A DNA stretch of 64,000 nucleotides, from the NCBI GenBank assembly GCA_032027005.1, contig JAVSMW010000016.1:41828-105827 (forward strand), in the 5' to 3' direction. The stretch's first letter is position 1. Each line of letters begins with the position of its first letter. Origin of the DNA: JAVSMW01 sp032027005 (GTDB lineage Bacteria; Bacillota; Thermincolia; Thermincolales; UBA2595). The position numbers and the translations under genes are program-made. Positions 9,201-17,708 of the stretch are shown in pieces. Under the pieces are notes generated by a model. The model did not search any database and was not told the DNA's origin. It was given only the letters and a program-made list of their open reading frames with translations.

Positions 9201-9704
9201 AGCCTTAAACAGATTACCGTATTTTTCACGGTATTCTCTGTACTCGGTTTCTGTCAGCAATTGCTTTTTCATCAATGGTGTTTCGCCTGGTTCGATTACT
9301 ATATATGAAACAAAATACAATACTTTTTCCAAAGACCGGGGTGACATATCCAGCAAAAGTCCCATCCGGCTCGGAATACCTTTGAAATACCAGATATGGG
9401 AGACCGGAGCCGCCAGTTCAATATGCCCCAGACGCTCGCGGCGAACTTTTGATCTGGTAACTTCCACGCCGCAGCGGTCACAGACGATTCCTTTATATCT
9501 TACCCTTTTGTATTTTCCGCAGTGGCATTCCCAGTCTCTGGTTGGTCCGAAAATACGCTCACAAAACAACCCATCTCGTTCGGGTTTTAGTGTCCGGTAA
9601 TTGATGGTTTCTGGTTTTTTCACTTCCCCGCTGCTCCACGCCCTGATTTGCTCCGGAGACGCCAGACCAATCCTCATCCGATCAAAATTATTTACATCTA
9701 ACAA
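6234..9704 (-). CDS. rpoC: DNA-directed RNA polymerase subunit beta'
   Basis: The 1156-residue protein has the beta' landmarks: an N-terminal zinc site (CHCGKYKR followed by CDRCGVE at about residues 60-78), the catalytic magnesium motif NADFDGDQMAVHVPLS, the trigger-loop region TMRTFHTGGVAG, and a second zinc-binding cluster (CKTRYGVCKKCYGRN). There is no large insertion in the trigger loop, as expected for a Firmicute. The start is a TTG at 9702-9704 after a GGGAGTGAGG ribosome binding site. It is 51 bp downstream of rpoB in the same operon. Confidence 0.98.
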   Translation of the reverse strand: MLDVNNFDRMRIGLASPEQIRAWSSGEVKKPETINYRTLKPERDGLFCERIFGPTRDWECHCGKYKRVRYKGIVCDRCGVEVTRSKVRRERLGHIELAAPVSHIWYFKGIPSRMGLLLDMSPRSLEKVLYFVSYIVIEPGETPLMKKQLLTETEYREYREKYGNLFKAGMGAEAIKKLLEEIELEEMAKELRQELKEVSGQRRVRAIRRLEVVEAFRKSGNRPEWMIMDVVPVIPPELRPMVQLDGGRFATSDLNDLYRRVINRNNRLKRLLDLGAPDIIVRNEKRMLQEAVDALIDNGRRGRPVTGPGNRPLKSLSDMLKGKQGRFRQNLLGKRVDYSGRSVIVVGPELLLHQCGLPKEMALELFKPFVMKKLVNDGFAHNIKSAKRMVERVRPEVWDVLEEVIKEHPVLLNRAPTLHRLGIQAFEPVLVEGRAIQIHPMVCTAYNADFDGDQMAVHVPLSAEAQAEARLLMLSAHNILNPKDGRPVAVPTQDMVLGCYYLTLEKPGAVGEGSVLRDPAEALMAYRTGNAELHARVKVRRPGGSILDTTVGRIIFNEVIPEELGYVNEVAGKKVLGNIVAKAYRELGYAETAALLDGLKKLGYSYATRAGITIGITDITIPDEKKGILSGAEKSVETVETQYRRGLITEDERYQKVIETWNDATERVTAALLKTLGQFNPVYMMATSGARGNIQQIRQLAGMRGLMADPSGRIIDLPIKANFREGLTVLEYFISTHGARKGLADTALRTADSGYLTRRLVDVAQDVIVREDDCGTTNGIEVEEIKDGNESIEKLEDRITGRVTVDDILDPQTGELLVPANEEIFEPMAERIIKAGIEKVRIKSVLTCKTRYGVCKKCYGRNLATGRQVDIGEAVGIIAAQSIGEPGTQLTMRTFHTGGVAGDDITQGLPRVEELFEARKPKGQAVIAEIDGQVKIQEVKGRREIEISNDNGDREVYPVPYGARLKVKDGHQILAGDELTEGSVNPHDMLKIKGLKGVQMYLVHEVQRVYRLQGVDINDKHIEVMVRQMLRKVKIEDPGDTDLLPGGLIDIFDFEEENAAAIAEGGQPSTARPVLLGITKASLATDSFLSAASFQETTRVLTEAAIKGKLDPLLGLKENVIIGKLVPAGTGMSRYRNIRIIPTVEQVSRNNLDSIT

Positions 9705-9755
9705 AGGGCCTCACTCCCTTCACCGAATTAATTTGGTAACCCTTTTTCCCAGCCA

Positions 9756-12700
9756 TTAATTTTCTTCAAAATCAAAATCGTCTTCAAGGAATGCCTCATC
9801 AAAATCTTCGGCTTCTTCATCCTCCTCGGCAGGCTCGTAAGTATCGCTCTCAGCCGGCTCACCCTGGATATCCAACCCTAACTCTTTAGCCGCTTCACTC
9901 ACGTCTTCCTCTGCCTCTTTAATCTCGATTTCTTCATCATCTTCAGAAAGCACCTTAACGTCTAAGCATAAGCTTTGCAATTCTTTGATAAGAACTTTAA
10001 ATGACTCGGGAACTCCCGGTTCAGGAACATTCTCTCCCTTTACTATAGCCTCGTAAGTTTTTACACGTCCTACTACATCGTCAGACTTAACAGTCAGGAT
10101 TTCCTGCAATGTATAGGCGGCACCATAAGCCTCAAGGGCCCATACCTCCATCTCACCGAACCGCTGTCCGCCGAACTGGGCTTTACCACCCAAAGGCTGT
10201 TGTGTTACCAGAGAATACGGCCCTGTGGACCTGGCGTGAATTTTATCATCAACCAGGTGAGCCAGTTTTAGCATATATACATAACCGACAGTAATCTGGT
10301 TGTCAAAGGGTTCACCGGTCCGACCGTCGAAGAGTCTGGATTTGCCATTTTCCGGCAGTCCGGCTTTCTTGAGGGTGTCCAAGACATCGTCCTCTGTAGC
10401 CCCGTCAAAAACCGGAGTGGCTACATGAATATCCATAGCCTTAGCGGCCCAGCCCAAGTGGGTTTCGAGGACCTGCCCGATATTCATCCGGGAAGGTACC
10501 CCCAGGGGGTTCAATACAATTTCAATGGGGGTGCCATCAGGCATAAAGGGCATATCCTCCTCAGCCATGATCCTGGCAATAACCCCTTTATTTCCATGGC
10601 GGCCGGCCATTTTGTCCCCTTCGGAAATCTTCCTCTTCTGAGCTATGTAAACCCTGACAAGTTGGTTAACACCAGGTGCCAGTTCGTCACCGTTTTCCCG
10701 GGAAAAAACTTTTACATCAACAATCTTGCCTGATTCCCCATGAGGCACCCGGAGCGAAGTATCCCGCACCTCCCTGGCTTTTTCACCGAAGATTGCCCGG
10801 AGTAACCGTTCCTCAGCAGTAAGTTCGGTTTCTCCTTTGGGGGTAACCTTGCCGACAAGGATATCACCAGGTCTGACTTCAGCACCTACTCTAATAATTC
10901 CGCGATCATCGAGATCCTTTAAGACATCTTCACCTACGTTCGGAATGTCTCTGGTAATCTCTTCAGGCCCCAGCTTGGTATCCCTGGCATCACATTCATA
11001 CTCTTCAATATGAATCGATGTGAAATAGTCTTCCCTGACCAATTTCCGGCTGACCAGGATAGCATCCTCGTAGTTATATCCTTCCCAGGGCATAAAAGCA
11101 ACCAGCACGTTGCGCCCGAGAGCAAGTTCCCCCATCTCTGTTGAAGGACCGTCAGCCAAAACATCTCCGGCCTCCGCTCTCGTACCTGACTTAACAATAG
11201 GCTTTTGGTTCATACAGGTGCCCTGGTTTGACCTGGTAAACTTCATTAATTTATAAGTATCGGTTTCACCTTTATCATTTTTAATTACGATTTCATCAGC
11301 AGTTACTCTATGTATAAGTCCCGGGTTTTTGGCCAGTACCACCACACCGGAATCGCGGGCGGCTTTGTATTCAATCCCTGTACCTACATACGGGGCATCT
11401 GTTCTCAGCAGCGGAACAGCCTGCCGCTGCATGTTGGAACCCATCAAAGCCCGGTTGGCATCGTCGTTCTCCAAAAATGGAATTAGGGCTGTGGCAATAC
11501 TTACAACCTGTTTCGGTGACACATCCATGTAATCTACTTTTTCGGAGGTCACAACCATGATATCATGCCCGTGCCTGGCATTAACCCGGGGTGTGGCAAA
11601 ACACTTATTTTCATCAAGCACAGCATTGGCCTGGGCTATAACATAGTTGTCCTCTTCATCAGCAGTTAAGTACACTATATCGTTAGTAACCTGGCCCTTT
11701 TCTTTATCCACCTTCCGGTAAGGTGTCTCAATAAACCCAAACTCATTAATTCGGGCGAATGTACTTAATGAACCAATCAGACCGATGTTGGGACCCTCCG
11801 GCGTTTCGATAGGACACATCCGCCCATAGTGGGAATGATGCACGTCACGCACTTCGAAACCTGCCCTCTCCCGGCTGAGTCCACCTGGCCCAAGGGCACT
11901 CAAACGCCGCTTATGAGTCAGCTCGGCCAGCGGATTGGTTTGGTCCATGAACTGGGACAACTGGCTGGAACCAAAGAACTCTTTAATGGCTGCCACAACA
12001 GGTCTGATATTTATCAGCACCTGGGGAGTAATAACGTCAACGTCCTGAATAGTCATCCTTTCGCGGACAACCCTCTCCATCCGTGACAAGCCAATTCGGA
12101 ACTGGTTCTGCAAAAGCTCTCCCACTGATCTTAGACGGCGGTTCCCCAAATGGTCAATATCATCAGCTCTACCCTCACCGCTCATTAATCGCAGCAAATA
12201 TTTAGCAGTTGCAAAAATGTCATCTCTGGTAAGGTTTCTAATTTCAGGTGCAATCGAAAGTTTGAGCTTTTTATTCAGCTTATAACGTCCGACACTGGCC
12301 AGGTCATATCTTTTCGGATCAAAGAACAGTGTCTCCAGGAGACCTCTGGCACTCTCAACCGTTGGTGGTTCGCCAGGTCGCAGCCTCTTATAAATTTCAA
12401 CCAGAGCCTCTTCTTCAGAGTCTGTGTTATCTCGCTCCATGGTTGCCCTGATACGCTCATCATCTTCGAAAAGTTCCAGTACTTTGGCATTGGACCCATA
12501 TCCCAAAGCCCTTATCAGGACAGTTGTGGGTAACTTGCGGGTACGGTCAATACGAACAAATAAGTTGTCATTAACATCAGTTTCAAACTCCAGCCAGGCC
12601 CCCCGGTTTGGGATAATGGTGGCACTGTACAACTTCTTCCCGCTGGTATCTATTTGTTCCGCATAGTATACTCCGGGTGAACGGACTAACTGGCTGACAA

Positions 12701-13094
12701 TAACACGTTCTGCACCGTTAATTATAAATGTGCCTTTGTCAGTCATTAAAGGAAAGTCCCCCATAAAAACTTCCTGTTCTTTGACTTCACCGGTTTCCTT
12801 ATTAATCAGTCTCACCTTCACACGTAAAGGTGCTGCGAAAGTAACATCCCTTTCTTTGCAGTCATCGACGGAATACTTAGGTTCGCCCAAAGTGTAATCG
12901 ACGAATTCAAGTATTAAGTTGCCCGTGAAATCCTGGATGGGGGAAATGTCATAAAACATTTCACGTAAACCTTCTTTGAGAAACCAGTCGTAGGAGTTCT
13001 GCTGAATCTCAATTAAGTTCGGCATTTCCAGAACTTCCTGGATTTTAGCGTAACTCCACCTCTCCCGCTTCCCCACCTTGATAGGATAAACCAT
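9756..13094 (-). CDS. rpoB: DNA-directed RNA polymerase subunit beta
   Basis: The ATG at 13092-13094 (MVYPIKVGKRERWSYAKIQ) is preferred because GGGGTGAAG lies nine bases upstream; a GTG four codons earlier overlaps that site. The 1112-residue protein has the rifampicin-pocket region (SQLSQFMDQTNPLAELTHKR, then RLSALGPGGL) with wild-type-looking residues, and the conserved KMAGRHGNKGV motif. The C-terminus is extended by an acidic tail rich in Glu and Asp (last 100 or so residues), common in this lineage. An IS separates the gene from rplL. Confidence 0.98.
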   Translation of the reverse strand: MVYPIKVGKRERWSYAKIQEVLEMPNLIEIQQNSYDWFLKEGLREMFYDISPIQDFTGNLILEFVDYTLGEPKYSVDDCKERDVTFAAPLRVKVRLINKETGEVKEQEVFMGDFPLMTDKGTFIINGAERVIVSQLVRSPGVYYAEQIDTSGKKLYSATIIPNRGAWLEFETDVNDNLFVRIDRTRKLPTTVLIRALGYGSNAKVLELFEDDERIRATMERDNTDSEEEALVEIYKRLRPGEPPTVESARGLLETLFFDPKRYDLASVGRYKLNKKLKLSIAPEIRNLTRDDIFATAKYLLRLMSGEGRADDIDHLGNRRLRSVGELLQNQFRIGLSRMERVVRERMTIQDVDVITPQVLINIRPVVAAIKEFFGSSQLSQFMDQTNPLAELTHKRRLSALGPGGLSRERAGFEVRDVHHSHYGRMCPIETPEGPNIGLIGSLSTFARINEFGFIETPYRKVDKEKGQVTNDIVYLTADEEDNYVIAQANAVLDENKCFATPRVNARHGHDIMVVTSEKVDYMDVSPKQVVSIATALIPFLENDDANRALMGSNMQRQAVPLLRTDAPYVGTGIEYKAARDSGVVVLAKNPGLIHRVTADEIVIKNDKGETDTYKLMKFTRSNQGTCMNQKPIVKSGTRAEAGDVLADGPSTEMGELALGRNVLVAFMPWEGYNYEDAILVSRKLVREDYFTSIHIEEYECDARDTKLGPEEITRDIPNVGEDVLKDLDDRGIIRVGAEVRPGDILVGKVTPKGETELTAEERLLRAIFGEKAREVRDTSLRVPHGESGKIVDVKVFSRENGDELAPGVNQLVRVYIAQKRKISEGDKMAGRHGNKGVIARIMAEEDMPFMPDGTPIEIVLNPLGVPSRMNIGQVLETHLGWAAKAMDIHVATPVFDGATEDDVLDTLKKAGLPENGKSRLFDGRTGEPFDNQITVGYVYMLKLAHLVDDKIHARSTGPYSLVTQQPLGGKAQFGGQRFGEMEVWALEAYGAAYTLQEILTVKSDDVVGRVKTYEAIVKGENVPEPGVPESFKVLIKELQSLCLDVKVLSEDDEEIEIKEAEEDVSEAAKELGLDIQGEPAESDTYEPAEEDEEAEDFDEAFLEDDFDFEEN

Positions 13095-13348
13095 TAAGAA
13101 CTTCACCCCTTAAAAAGACTTAGAAACTACAACCCGCTCTTTACAGTAAACATTTAAAAGCAAGGCTTATTTCTAAACCTCGCTTTATACCTTTGTATAT
13201 AAACGCTCATTTAAGCAGGAACGACCTACCTAACATCTATGTATTATTTCCCTTAATCGGAATTAGTATGCATAATAAATTCATTTTCATTGTGAAAAAT
13301 ACCAAAAATTTGCCTTCTTCCCCATATTAAGATACTTCGATGTAATGC

Positions 13349-13412
13349 ATTATATAATGCTAGCATAATTGCCAATCAATGTCAAGAAATTAAAGTTTAT
13401 GCAGTAATAAAA
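13349..13412. repeat. Left 64-bp target duplication of the IS1634-like element
   Basis: This stretch is identical to 15503-15566. It abuts the left terminal repeat of the IS. IS1634-family elements are known for unusually long, variable target duplications. Confidence 0.85.
13357..13385 (-). promoter_or_regulatory. Sigma-A-type promoter upstream of rpoB
   Basis: On the minus strand TTGACA (13380-13385) is followed after 17 bp by TAGCAT (13357-13362) with an extended -10 TG. It lies about 260 bp before the rpoB start. It falls wholly within the 64-bp direct repeat flanking the IS, so an identical copy lies on the rplL side of the IS (about 15511-15539). Confidence 0.7.
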
Positions 13413-13511
13413 CGGGTCTTTGACACTTGGATAAATATTGAAATCTTTGAAAGCCTTGAAAACAGGGCTTTTTTTGTTGAAAAAGTGTCAACTTTTACCT
13501 GTTTTAACTTG

Positions 13512-13512
13512 N
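13512..13512. other. Assembly gap (single N) inside the left end of the IS
   Basis: The 99 bases before the N are repeated exactly after it, as expected when two overlapping contig ends are joined without being merged. Confidence 0.8.
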
Positions 13513-13656
13513 CGGGTCTTTGACACTTGGATAAATATTGAAATCTTTGAAAGCCTTGAAAACAGGGCTTTTTTTGTTGAAAAAGTGTCAACTTTTACCT
13601 GTTTTAACTTGCGTAATGCGGCGTAATGTGTTATAATATAAGGGATTGGAGGTTTT

Positions 13657-15405
13657 GTGCTAATGAGATTGTGCATATCTAAATCAAAGAACGCTTCTTC
13701 CCTTTACGTAACAAAATCTATCTACGAAAATGGAAAACGTTCCACTAAGGTAGTTGAAAAGCTTGGAACATATGCCGAACTGGAAAAACATCTGAACGGT
13801 CAGGATCCCATTGAATGGGCAAAAAAATACATAGAAGAACTTAACAAAAAGGAAAAAGAAGAAAAACGAGAGGTGGTCATTAAATACTCTCCCTCAAAAC
13901 TTATCACAAAAGGGGAGCAGCGTTCTTTTAACGGAGGTTATCTTTTCTTGCAAAAAATATACCATGAGCTTGGACTACACAAGATTTGCAGGGAAATTTC
14001 AGATAAATATAAGTTTGATTTCGACTTGAATTCAATACTTTCCAGATTAATATACGGAAGAGTTATTTTCCCGTCCTCTAAACTTGCAACTTATGAGCTT
14101 TCTAAAAAGTTTATTGAACAGCCGAACTTTGATTTGCATCAAATATACAGGGCTCTTGAAATCCTTGCTAAAGAAACTGATTTTATTCAATCCTCGTTAT
14201 ACGAGAACAGCTTGAAGGTTTCCAAGAGGAATACCGGTGTGCTTTACTATGATTGCACCAATTACTTTTTCGAAATTGAACAGGCGGATGGTGACAAGCA
14301 ATATGGCCCTTCTAAAGATCATAAGCCTAATCCAATCATTCAAATGGGTTTATTTATGGACGGAGACGGCATTCCTCTAGCGTTTAGCATTAACAGAGGA
14401 AATATGAATGAGCAACTAACTTTAAAACCCTTAGAAAAGAAAATTATTTCTGACTTTGAACTTTCTAAATTTATCGTCTGCACCGATGCAGGGCTTGCTT
14501 CTGAAAATAATCGAAAGTTTAACAGTAAGGATGAACGTGCTTTTATTACAACACAGTCTATCAAAAAATTAAAAGAACATTTAAAAAAATGGGCTCTTGC
14601 TCCAGATGGTTGGAAACTTTCTGGCAGCGAAAAAACCTATAACATTTCTAAACTTGATGAAATGATAGATAAAGCCAACTCTGAAGATAAAGCAAGAATA
14701 AGAGCTAAAGTCTTTTACAAGGAACGTTGGATCAAAGAAAACGGCCTTGAACAAAAGCTTATTGTAACTTACTCCATCAAATACAGGGATTATCAGCGAA
14801 AAATCCGCAATTCTCAAATAGAACGTGCTCAAAAAACAATAGACACCAACCCAACAAAAATCAAAAAGTGCAATCAAAACGACTACAAAAGATTTATTAA
14901 TAAAACAAGCTGTACACCTGATGGTGAAGTTGCAGAAAAGGAAATATATAGCATTGATACAGCTCTTATCCAGAAGGAAGAAGCCTTTGATGGTTTTTAC
15001 GGGGTTTGCACAAATCTTGACGATCATGCTTCTGAAATAATCAAGGTAAATCATAGGAGATGGGAGATTGAAGAATGCTTTAGAATTATGAAAAGCGAAT
15101 TTAAAGCAAGACCTGTGTACTTAAGCAATGATGACAGGATTGAAGCACATTTCACCACTTGCTTTATATCATTGATTATTTACAGGTTGCTCGAAAAGAA
15201 GCTCAAGGAAAATTTCACATGTCATGAGATTATCAGTGAATTACGAGAAATGAATTTCAAAAGAATTCAAGGTGAAGGCTATGAACCAATATATACAAGA
15301 ACAGATTTTACCGATGCCTTACATGACACTTTTGGCTTCCGTACTGATTATCAAATTGTTACTACAAGTATGATGAAAAAAATTTTTAGAGATACGAAAA
15401 AATAA
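13657..15405 (+). CDS. Transposase, IS1634-like (IS4 superfamily)
   Basis: The 582-residue protein has DDE features of the IS1634/IS1549 group: YYDCTNYFFEIEQ (first Asp, about residue 192), FIVCTDAGLASENN (second Asp), and a C-terminal RRWEIEECFRIMKSEF segment with the catalytic Glu. The start is a GTG at 13657 or an ATG six bases later, both served by GGAGG. Its A+T-rich codon use differs from neighbouring housekeeping genes, consistent with transfer. It reads opposite to the ribosomal and RNA polymerase genes. The frame is open throughout, so the element may be active. Confidence 0.85.
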   Translation: MLMRLCISKSKNASSLYVTKSIYENGKRSTKVVEKLGTYAELEKHLNGQDPIEWAKKYIEELNKKEKEEKREVVIKYSPSKLITKGEQRSFNGGYLFLQKIYHELGLHKICREISDKYKFDFDLNSILSRLIYGRVIFPSSKLATYELSKKFIEQPNFDLHQIYRALEILAKETDFIQSSLYENSLKVSKRNTGVLYYDCTNYFFEIEQADGDKQYGPSKDHKPNPIIQMGLFMDGDGIPLAFSINRGNMNEQLTLKPLEKKIISDFELSKFIVCTDAGLASENNRKFNSKDERAFITTQSIKKLKEHLKKWALAPDGWKLSGSEKTYNISKLDEMIDKANSEDKARIRAKVFYKERWIKENGLEQKLIVTYSIKYRDYQRKIRNSQIERAQKTIDTNPTKIKKCNQNDYKRFINKTSCTPDGEVAEKEIYSIDTALIQKEEAFDGFYGVCTNLDDHASEIIKVNHRRWEIEECFRIMKSEFKARPVYLSNDDRIEAHFTTCFISLIIYRLLEKKLKENFTCHEIISELREMNFKRIQGEGYEPIYTRTDFTDALHDTFGFRTDYQIVTTSMMKKIFRDTKK

Positions 15406-15433
15406 AAAACATTACTCACTTTTCATATTAACA

Positions 15434-15478
15434 AAAAATCCTGTAAACCTTGCGTGGCAAAGTTTTACAGGATTTTTA
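15434..15478 (+). terminator. Terminator of the IS transposase gene
   Basis: AAATCCTGTAAA and TTTACAGGATTT arms form a strong hairpin followed by TTTTATTT, about 30 bp after the transposase stop and inside the IS. Confidence 0.8.
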
Positions 15479-15502
15479 TTTCGTTCAACTGTCAAATACG
15501 GG

Positions 15503-15566
15503 ATTATATAATGCTAGCATAATTGCCAATCAATGTCAAGAAATTAAAGTTTATGCAGTAATAAAA
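15503..15566. repeat. Right 64-bp target duplication of the IS1634-like element
   Basis: Exact copy of 13349-13412. It includes a second copy of the TTGACA-17-TAGCAT promoter, now pointing from the rplL side into the IS. Confidence 0.85.
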
Positions 15567-15597
15567 TTTTCGGGGGGTGTCCCCCCCGAATTTTTCG
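15567..15597 (-). terminator. G/C-rich hairpin after rplL
   Basis: On the minus strand TTCGGGGGG and CCCCCCGAA arms pair around a short loop and are followed by AATTTTATT. It lies about 60 bp after rplL and would end or attenuate the rplJL transcript before rpoB. Confidence 0.75.
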
Positions 15598-15654
15598 TAT
15601 GCTAAAAAGAATTATGTTTATAAACAAATCAAATGTTACGTGTTTTCAGCTCAG

Positions 15655-16035
15655 TTATTTTACGTCTACGCTGGCTCCGGCTTCAACGAGCTTAGCCTTG
15701 ATAGCCTCAGCATCATCTTTGCCAATTTTCTCTTTAACCGGCTTAGGTGCACCGTCAACAAGATCTTTTGCTTCTTTCAGGCCAAGGCCGGTGATTTCAC
15801 GAACAACTTTGATAACATTAATCTTCTTGTCGCCGGCACTGGTGAGAATTACATCAAATTCGGTTTGTTCTTCAGCAGCAGGTGCAGCAGCACCGCCGGC
15901 AGCCGGCATGGCCACAGCGGCAACAGGTGCAGCGGCAGATACACCAAACTCTTCTTCAAAAGCTTTTACCAACTCAGACAATTCCAATACGGTTAAACCT
16001 TTCACAGCTTCCAAAATTTCGTTAACTTTTGACAT
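15655..16035 (-). CDS. rplL: Ribosomal protein L7/L12
   Basis: The ATG at 16033-16035 follows AAGGAGGATAATAAAA and gives a 126-residue protein starting MSKVNEILEAVKGL. It has the N-terminal dimerisation helix, an Ala/Pro/Gly-rich hinge (about residues 38-55) and the C-terminal factor-binding domain (GLKEAKDLVDGAPKPVKE). L7/L12 forms the ribosomal stalk on L10 and recruits GTPase factors. It is downstream of rplJ, as usual. Confidence 0.97.
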   Translation of the reverse strand: MSKVNEILEAVKGLTVLELSELVKAFEEEFGVSAAAPVAAVAMPAAGGAAAPAAEEQTEFDVILTSAGDKKINVIKVVREITGLGLKEAKDLVDGAPKPVKEKIGKDDAEAIKAKLVEAGASVDVK

Positions 16036-16071
16036 TTTTATTATCCTCCTTAAAACTTTCAAAATTTAATT

Positions 16072-16133
16072 AGTGGCTAGTGATCAGTAATCAGTGATCA
16101 CTTACGTTTACTGTTTACTGTTTACTGTTTACT
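16072..16133. repeat. Head-to-head heptad repeats between rplL and rplJ
   Basis: Four in-phase 7-bp units of form AGTNNNN (16072-16099) are followed by four exact units of GTTTACT (16106-16133), the reverse complement of AGTAAAC. The tract fills the gap between rplJ and rplL. A longer array of AGT heptads lies at 19756-19825. Confidence 0.85.
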
Positions 16134-16135
16134 TC

Positions 16136-16663
16136 CTATGCCTCAGCTGACTTTTTCTCCCTGACAGCATCAAGTGCATAAACGAATTTACGCAGAACAC
16201 CCTGCAGCGAACCTGCAAAACCATACATTGGTCCTTGCATTCCTCCCAGAACTCTGGCCAGCAACACTTCCCTTGGTGGCAGGTCGGCCAGTGCCTTAAC
16301 CCCTTCAAAGTTAATAACTTTGTTTTCCAGAATCCCAGCCTTGATATCCAGGGCTTTATGGGTCTTTGCAAAGTCTGACAAAATTTTAGCTGGTGCGACA
16401 GGATCGTCCACGCCAAAAGCAATAGCTGTTGGTCCCTCCAGATATGGATCAAGATCTTCCAGCCCAACCTGGTGAGCAGCAATTCTGGTCAGGGTGTTTT
16501 TCAATACCTTGAACTCGATACCTGCTTCCCTGAGCTTGGTCCGAAGTTCGGTTACTTCGGCTACGTTGAGACCGCGATAATCGGTTAAAACAGCTCCTTG
16601 GCTCTTTTCCAGTTTATCTTTAATATCTTCAACGACTTGTTTTTTTGCATCAATATTCGGCAA
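16136..16663 (-). CDS. rplJ: Ribosomal protein L10
   Basis: A TTG at 16661-16663 (MPNIDAKKQVVEDIKDKL) is preferred because GGAGG lies eight bases before it; the alternative GTG overlaps the ribosome binding site. The 175-residue product has the rRNA-binding N-terminal domain (GAVLTDYRGLNVAEVTELR) and the C-terminal helix that carries L7/L12 dimers. An L10 leader and a consensus promoter lie upstream, so the rplJL pair is autoregulated. Confidence 0.96.
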   Translation of the reverse strand: MPNIDAKKQVVEDIKDKLEKSQGAVLTDYRGLNVAEVTELRTKLREAGIEFKVLKNTLTRIAAHQVGLEDLDPYLEGPTAIAFGVDDPVAPAKILSDFAKTHKALDIKAGILENKVINFEGVKALADLPPREVLLARVLGGMQGPMYGFAGSLQGVLRKFVYALDAVREKKSAEA

Positions 16664-16721
16664 TTTTTCCACCTCCTTCAGCTAACCATTTTGAGCCGGT
16701 TATCCAGTAGACCTGCAGAAT

Positions 16722-16852
16722 AATAAAATAGCCGCGGTAGATATACCGCGGCCGAAAATGCAAGTGTATTTTCAAACCCCAGCCTCGGTTGGTAAAATTA
16801 AGCCTTGCGGCACCAACTGTCTACAGCTCAACGTAGGTTATAAAATTTGACA
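16722..16852 (-). promoter_or_regulatory. L10 leader with attenuator hairpin
   Basis: On the minus strand the leader carries the L10-binding consensus: CTGTAGACAGTTGGTGCC, then GCAAGGCTTAAT, then ACCAACCGAGGC. A GCCGCGGTA/TACCGCGGC hairpin followed by TATTTTATTATT (about 16722-16756) then looks like an attenuator. In related bacteria, L10(L12)4 binding to this leader represses rplJL. Confidence 0.9.
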
Positions 16853-16858
16853 AAACTA

Positions 16859-16887
16859 ATTATACAAATGCTGAAAACGAATGTCAA
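16859..16887 (-). promoter_or_regulatory. Consensus sigma-A promoter of rplJL
   Basis: TTGACA (16882-16887), 17 bp spacer, TATAAT (16859-16864): a perfect housekeeping promoter directly before the L10 leader. Confidence 0.9.
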
Positions 16888-16918
16888 CTTTCAAAACACT
16901 ATTTTTGTCTACCTAACC

Positions 16919-17611
16919 TTAGATAGCCTTTAGTGGATTAATTTTAACACCAGGACCCATAGTTGAAGAAACCGTGATACTCTTCAAATAGGTTCCTTTG
17001 GCGGCTGCCGGTTTAGCCCTAACCAAAGTATCAATTAGGGTACGCAGGTTATCAGAAAGTTTTTCGGTATCAAAAGATACTTTACCGATCGGAGCATGAA
17101 TGATGCCTGCTTTGTCAGTCCGGTACTCAATCTTACCCGCTTTAACATCATTGACAGCTTTCTCAACATCAAAGGTAACTGTCCCAGTTTTCGGGTTCGG
17201 CATTAAACCTCTGGGACCTAAAACCCGGCCCAGTTTGCCGACGGCTCCCATCATATCAGGAGTAGCAATGGCTACATCAAAATCAAGCCAGCCACCCTGG
17301 ATCTTTTCAATCATATCTTCGGCACCGACGAAATCAGCACCTGCATTTTCAGCTTCTTTATGTTTCTCACCCTTTGCGAATACCAGTACTTTGGATGTTT
17401 TACCGGTACCGTGGGGTAAAACGACCGCTCCCCTTACCTGTTGATCAGCATGTCTGGGGTCTACGCCAAGCCTTACTGCAACTTCAACTGTTTCATCAAA
17501 TTTAGCTGGCGCAACTTTCTTTACCAGGCTTACTGCTTCATGTGGGTCAAGCAGTGCCGCAGGATCAATTTCTTTAGCAGCAGTTTCGTATTTTTTGCCA
17601 TGCTTCGGCAT
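16919..17611 (-). CDS. rplA: Ribosomal protein L1
   Basis: The 230-residue protein starts MPKHGKKYETAAKEID and contains the L1 signature GRVLGPRGLMPNPKTGTVT (about residues 127-145), the RNA-binding surface. L1 forms the mobile stalk near the E site and often represses its own operon. The ATG follows AAAGGAGGT. It is 97 bp downstream of rplK. Confidence 0.98.
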   Translation of the reverse strand: MPKHGKKYETAAKEIDPAALLDPHEAVSLVKKVAPAKFDETVEVAVRLGVDPRHADQQVRGAVVLPHGTGKTSKVLVFAKGEKHKEAENAGADFVGAEDMIEKIQGGWLDFDVAIATPDMMGAVGKLGRVLGPRGLMPNPKTGTVTFDVEKAVNDVKAGKIEYRTDKAGIIHAPIGKVSFDTEKLSDNLRTLIDTLVRAKPAAAKGTYLKSITVSSTMGPGVKINPLKAI

Positions 17612-17708
17612 TTAGCTTACCTCCTTTGTGGTTTTAACGGAATTCTCCTCCCACTCTTATGCCTAACGCCAATTCAGGCATTATCATAATTGTCAGGATT
17701 AAGACGAC

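Larger units (their letters stand above)
13413..15502 (+). mobile_element. IS1634-like insertion sequence between rplL and rpoB
   Basis: The element carries one transposase gene and ends in imperfect inverted repeats: CGGGTCTTTGACACTTG on the left and CCCGTATTTGACAGTTG read inward from the right. It is bounded by a 64-bp direct repeat of host sequence. The left 99 bp (13413-13511) is duplicated at 13513-13611 across the single N at 13512, which looks like an assembly join, so the true length is probably close to 2.0 kb. Confidence 0.85.

Noticed and set aside
13397..13676. Short frames containing FLLKKCQLLPVL- or STKKALFSRL-type repeats
   Set aside because: They are translations of the duplicated IS end around the N at 13512, not genes.
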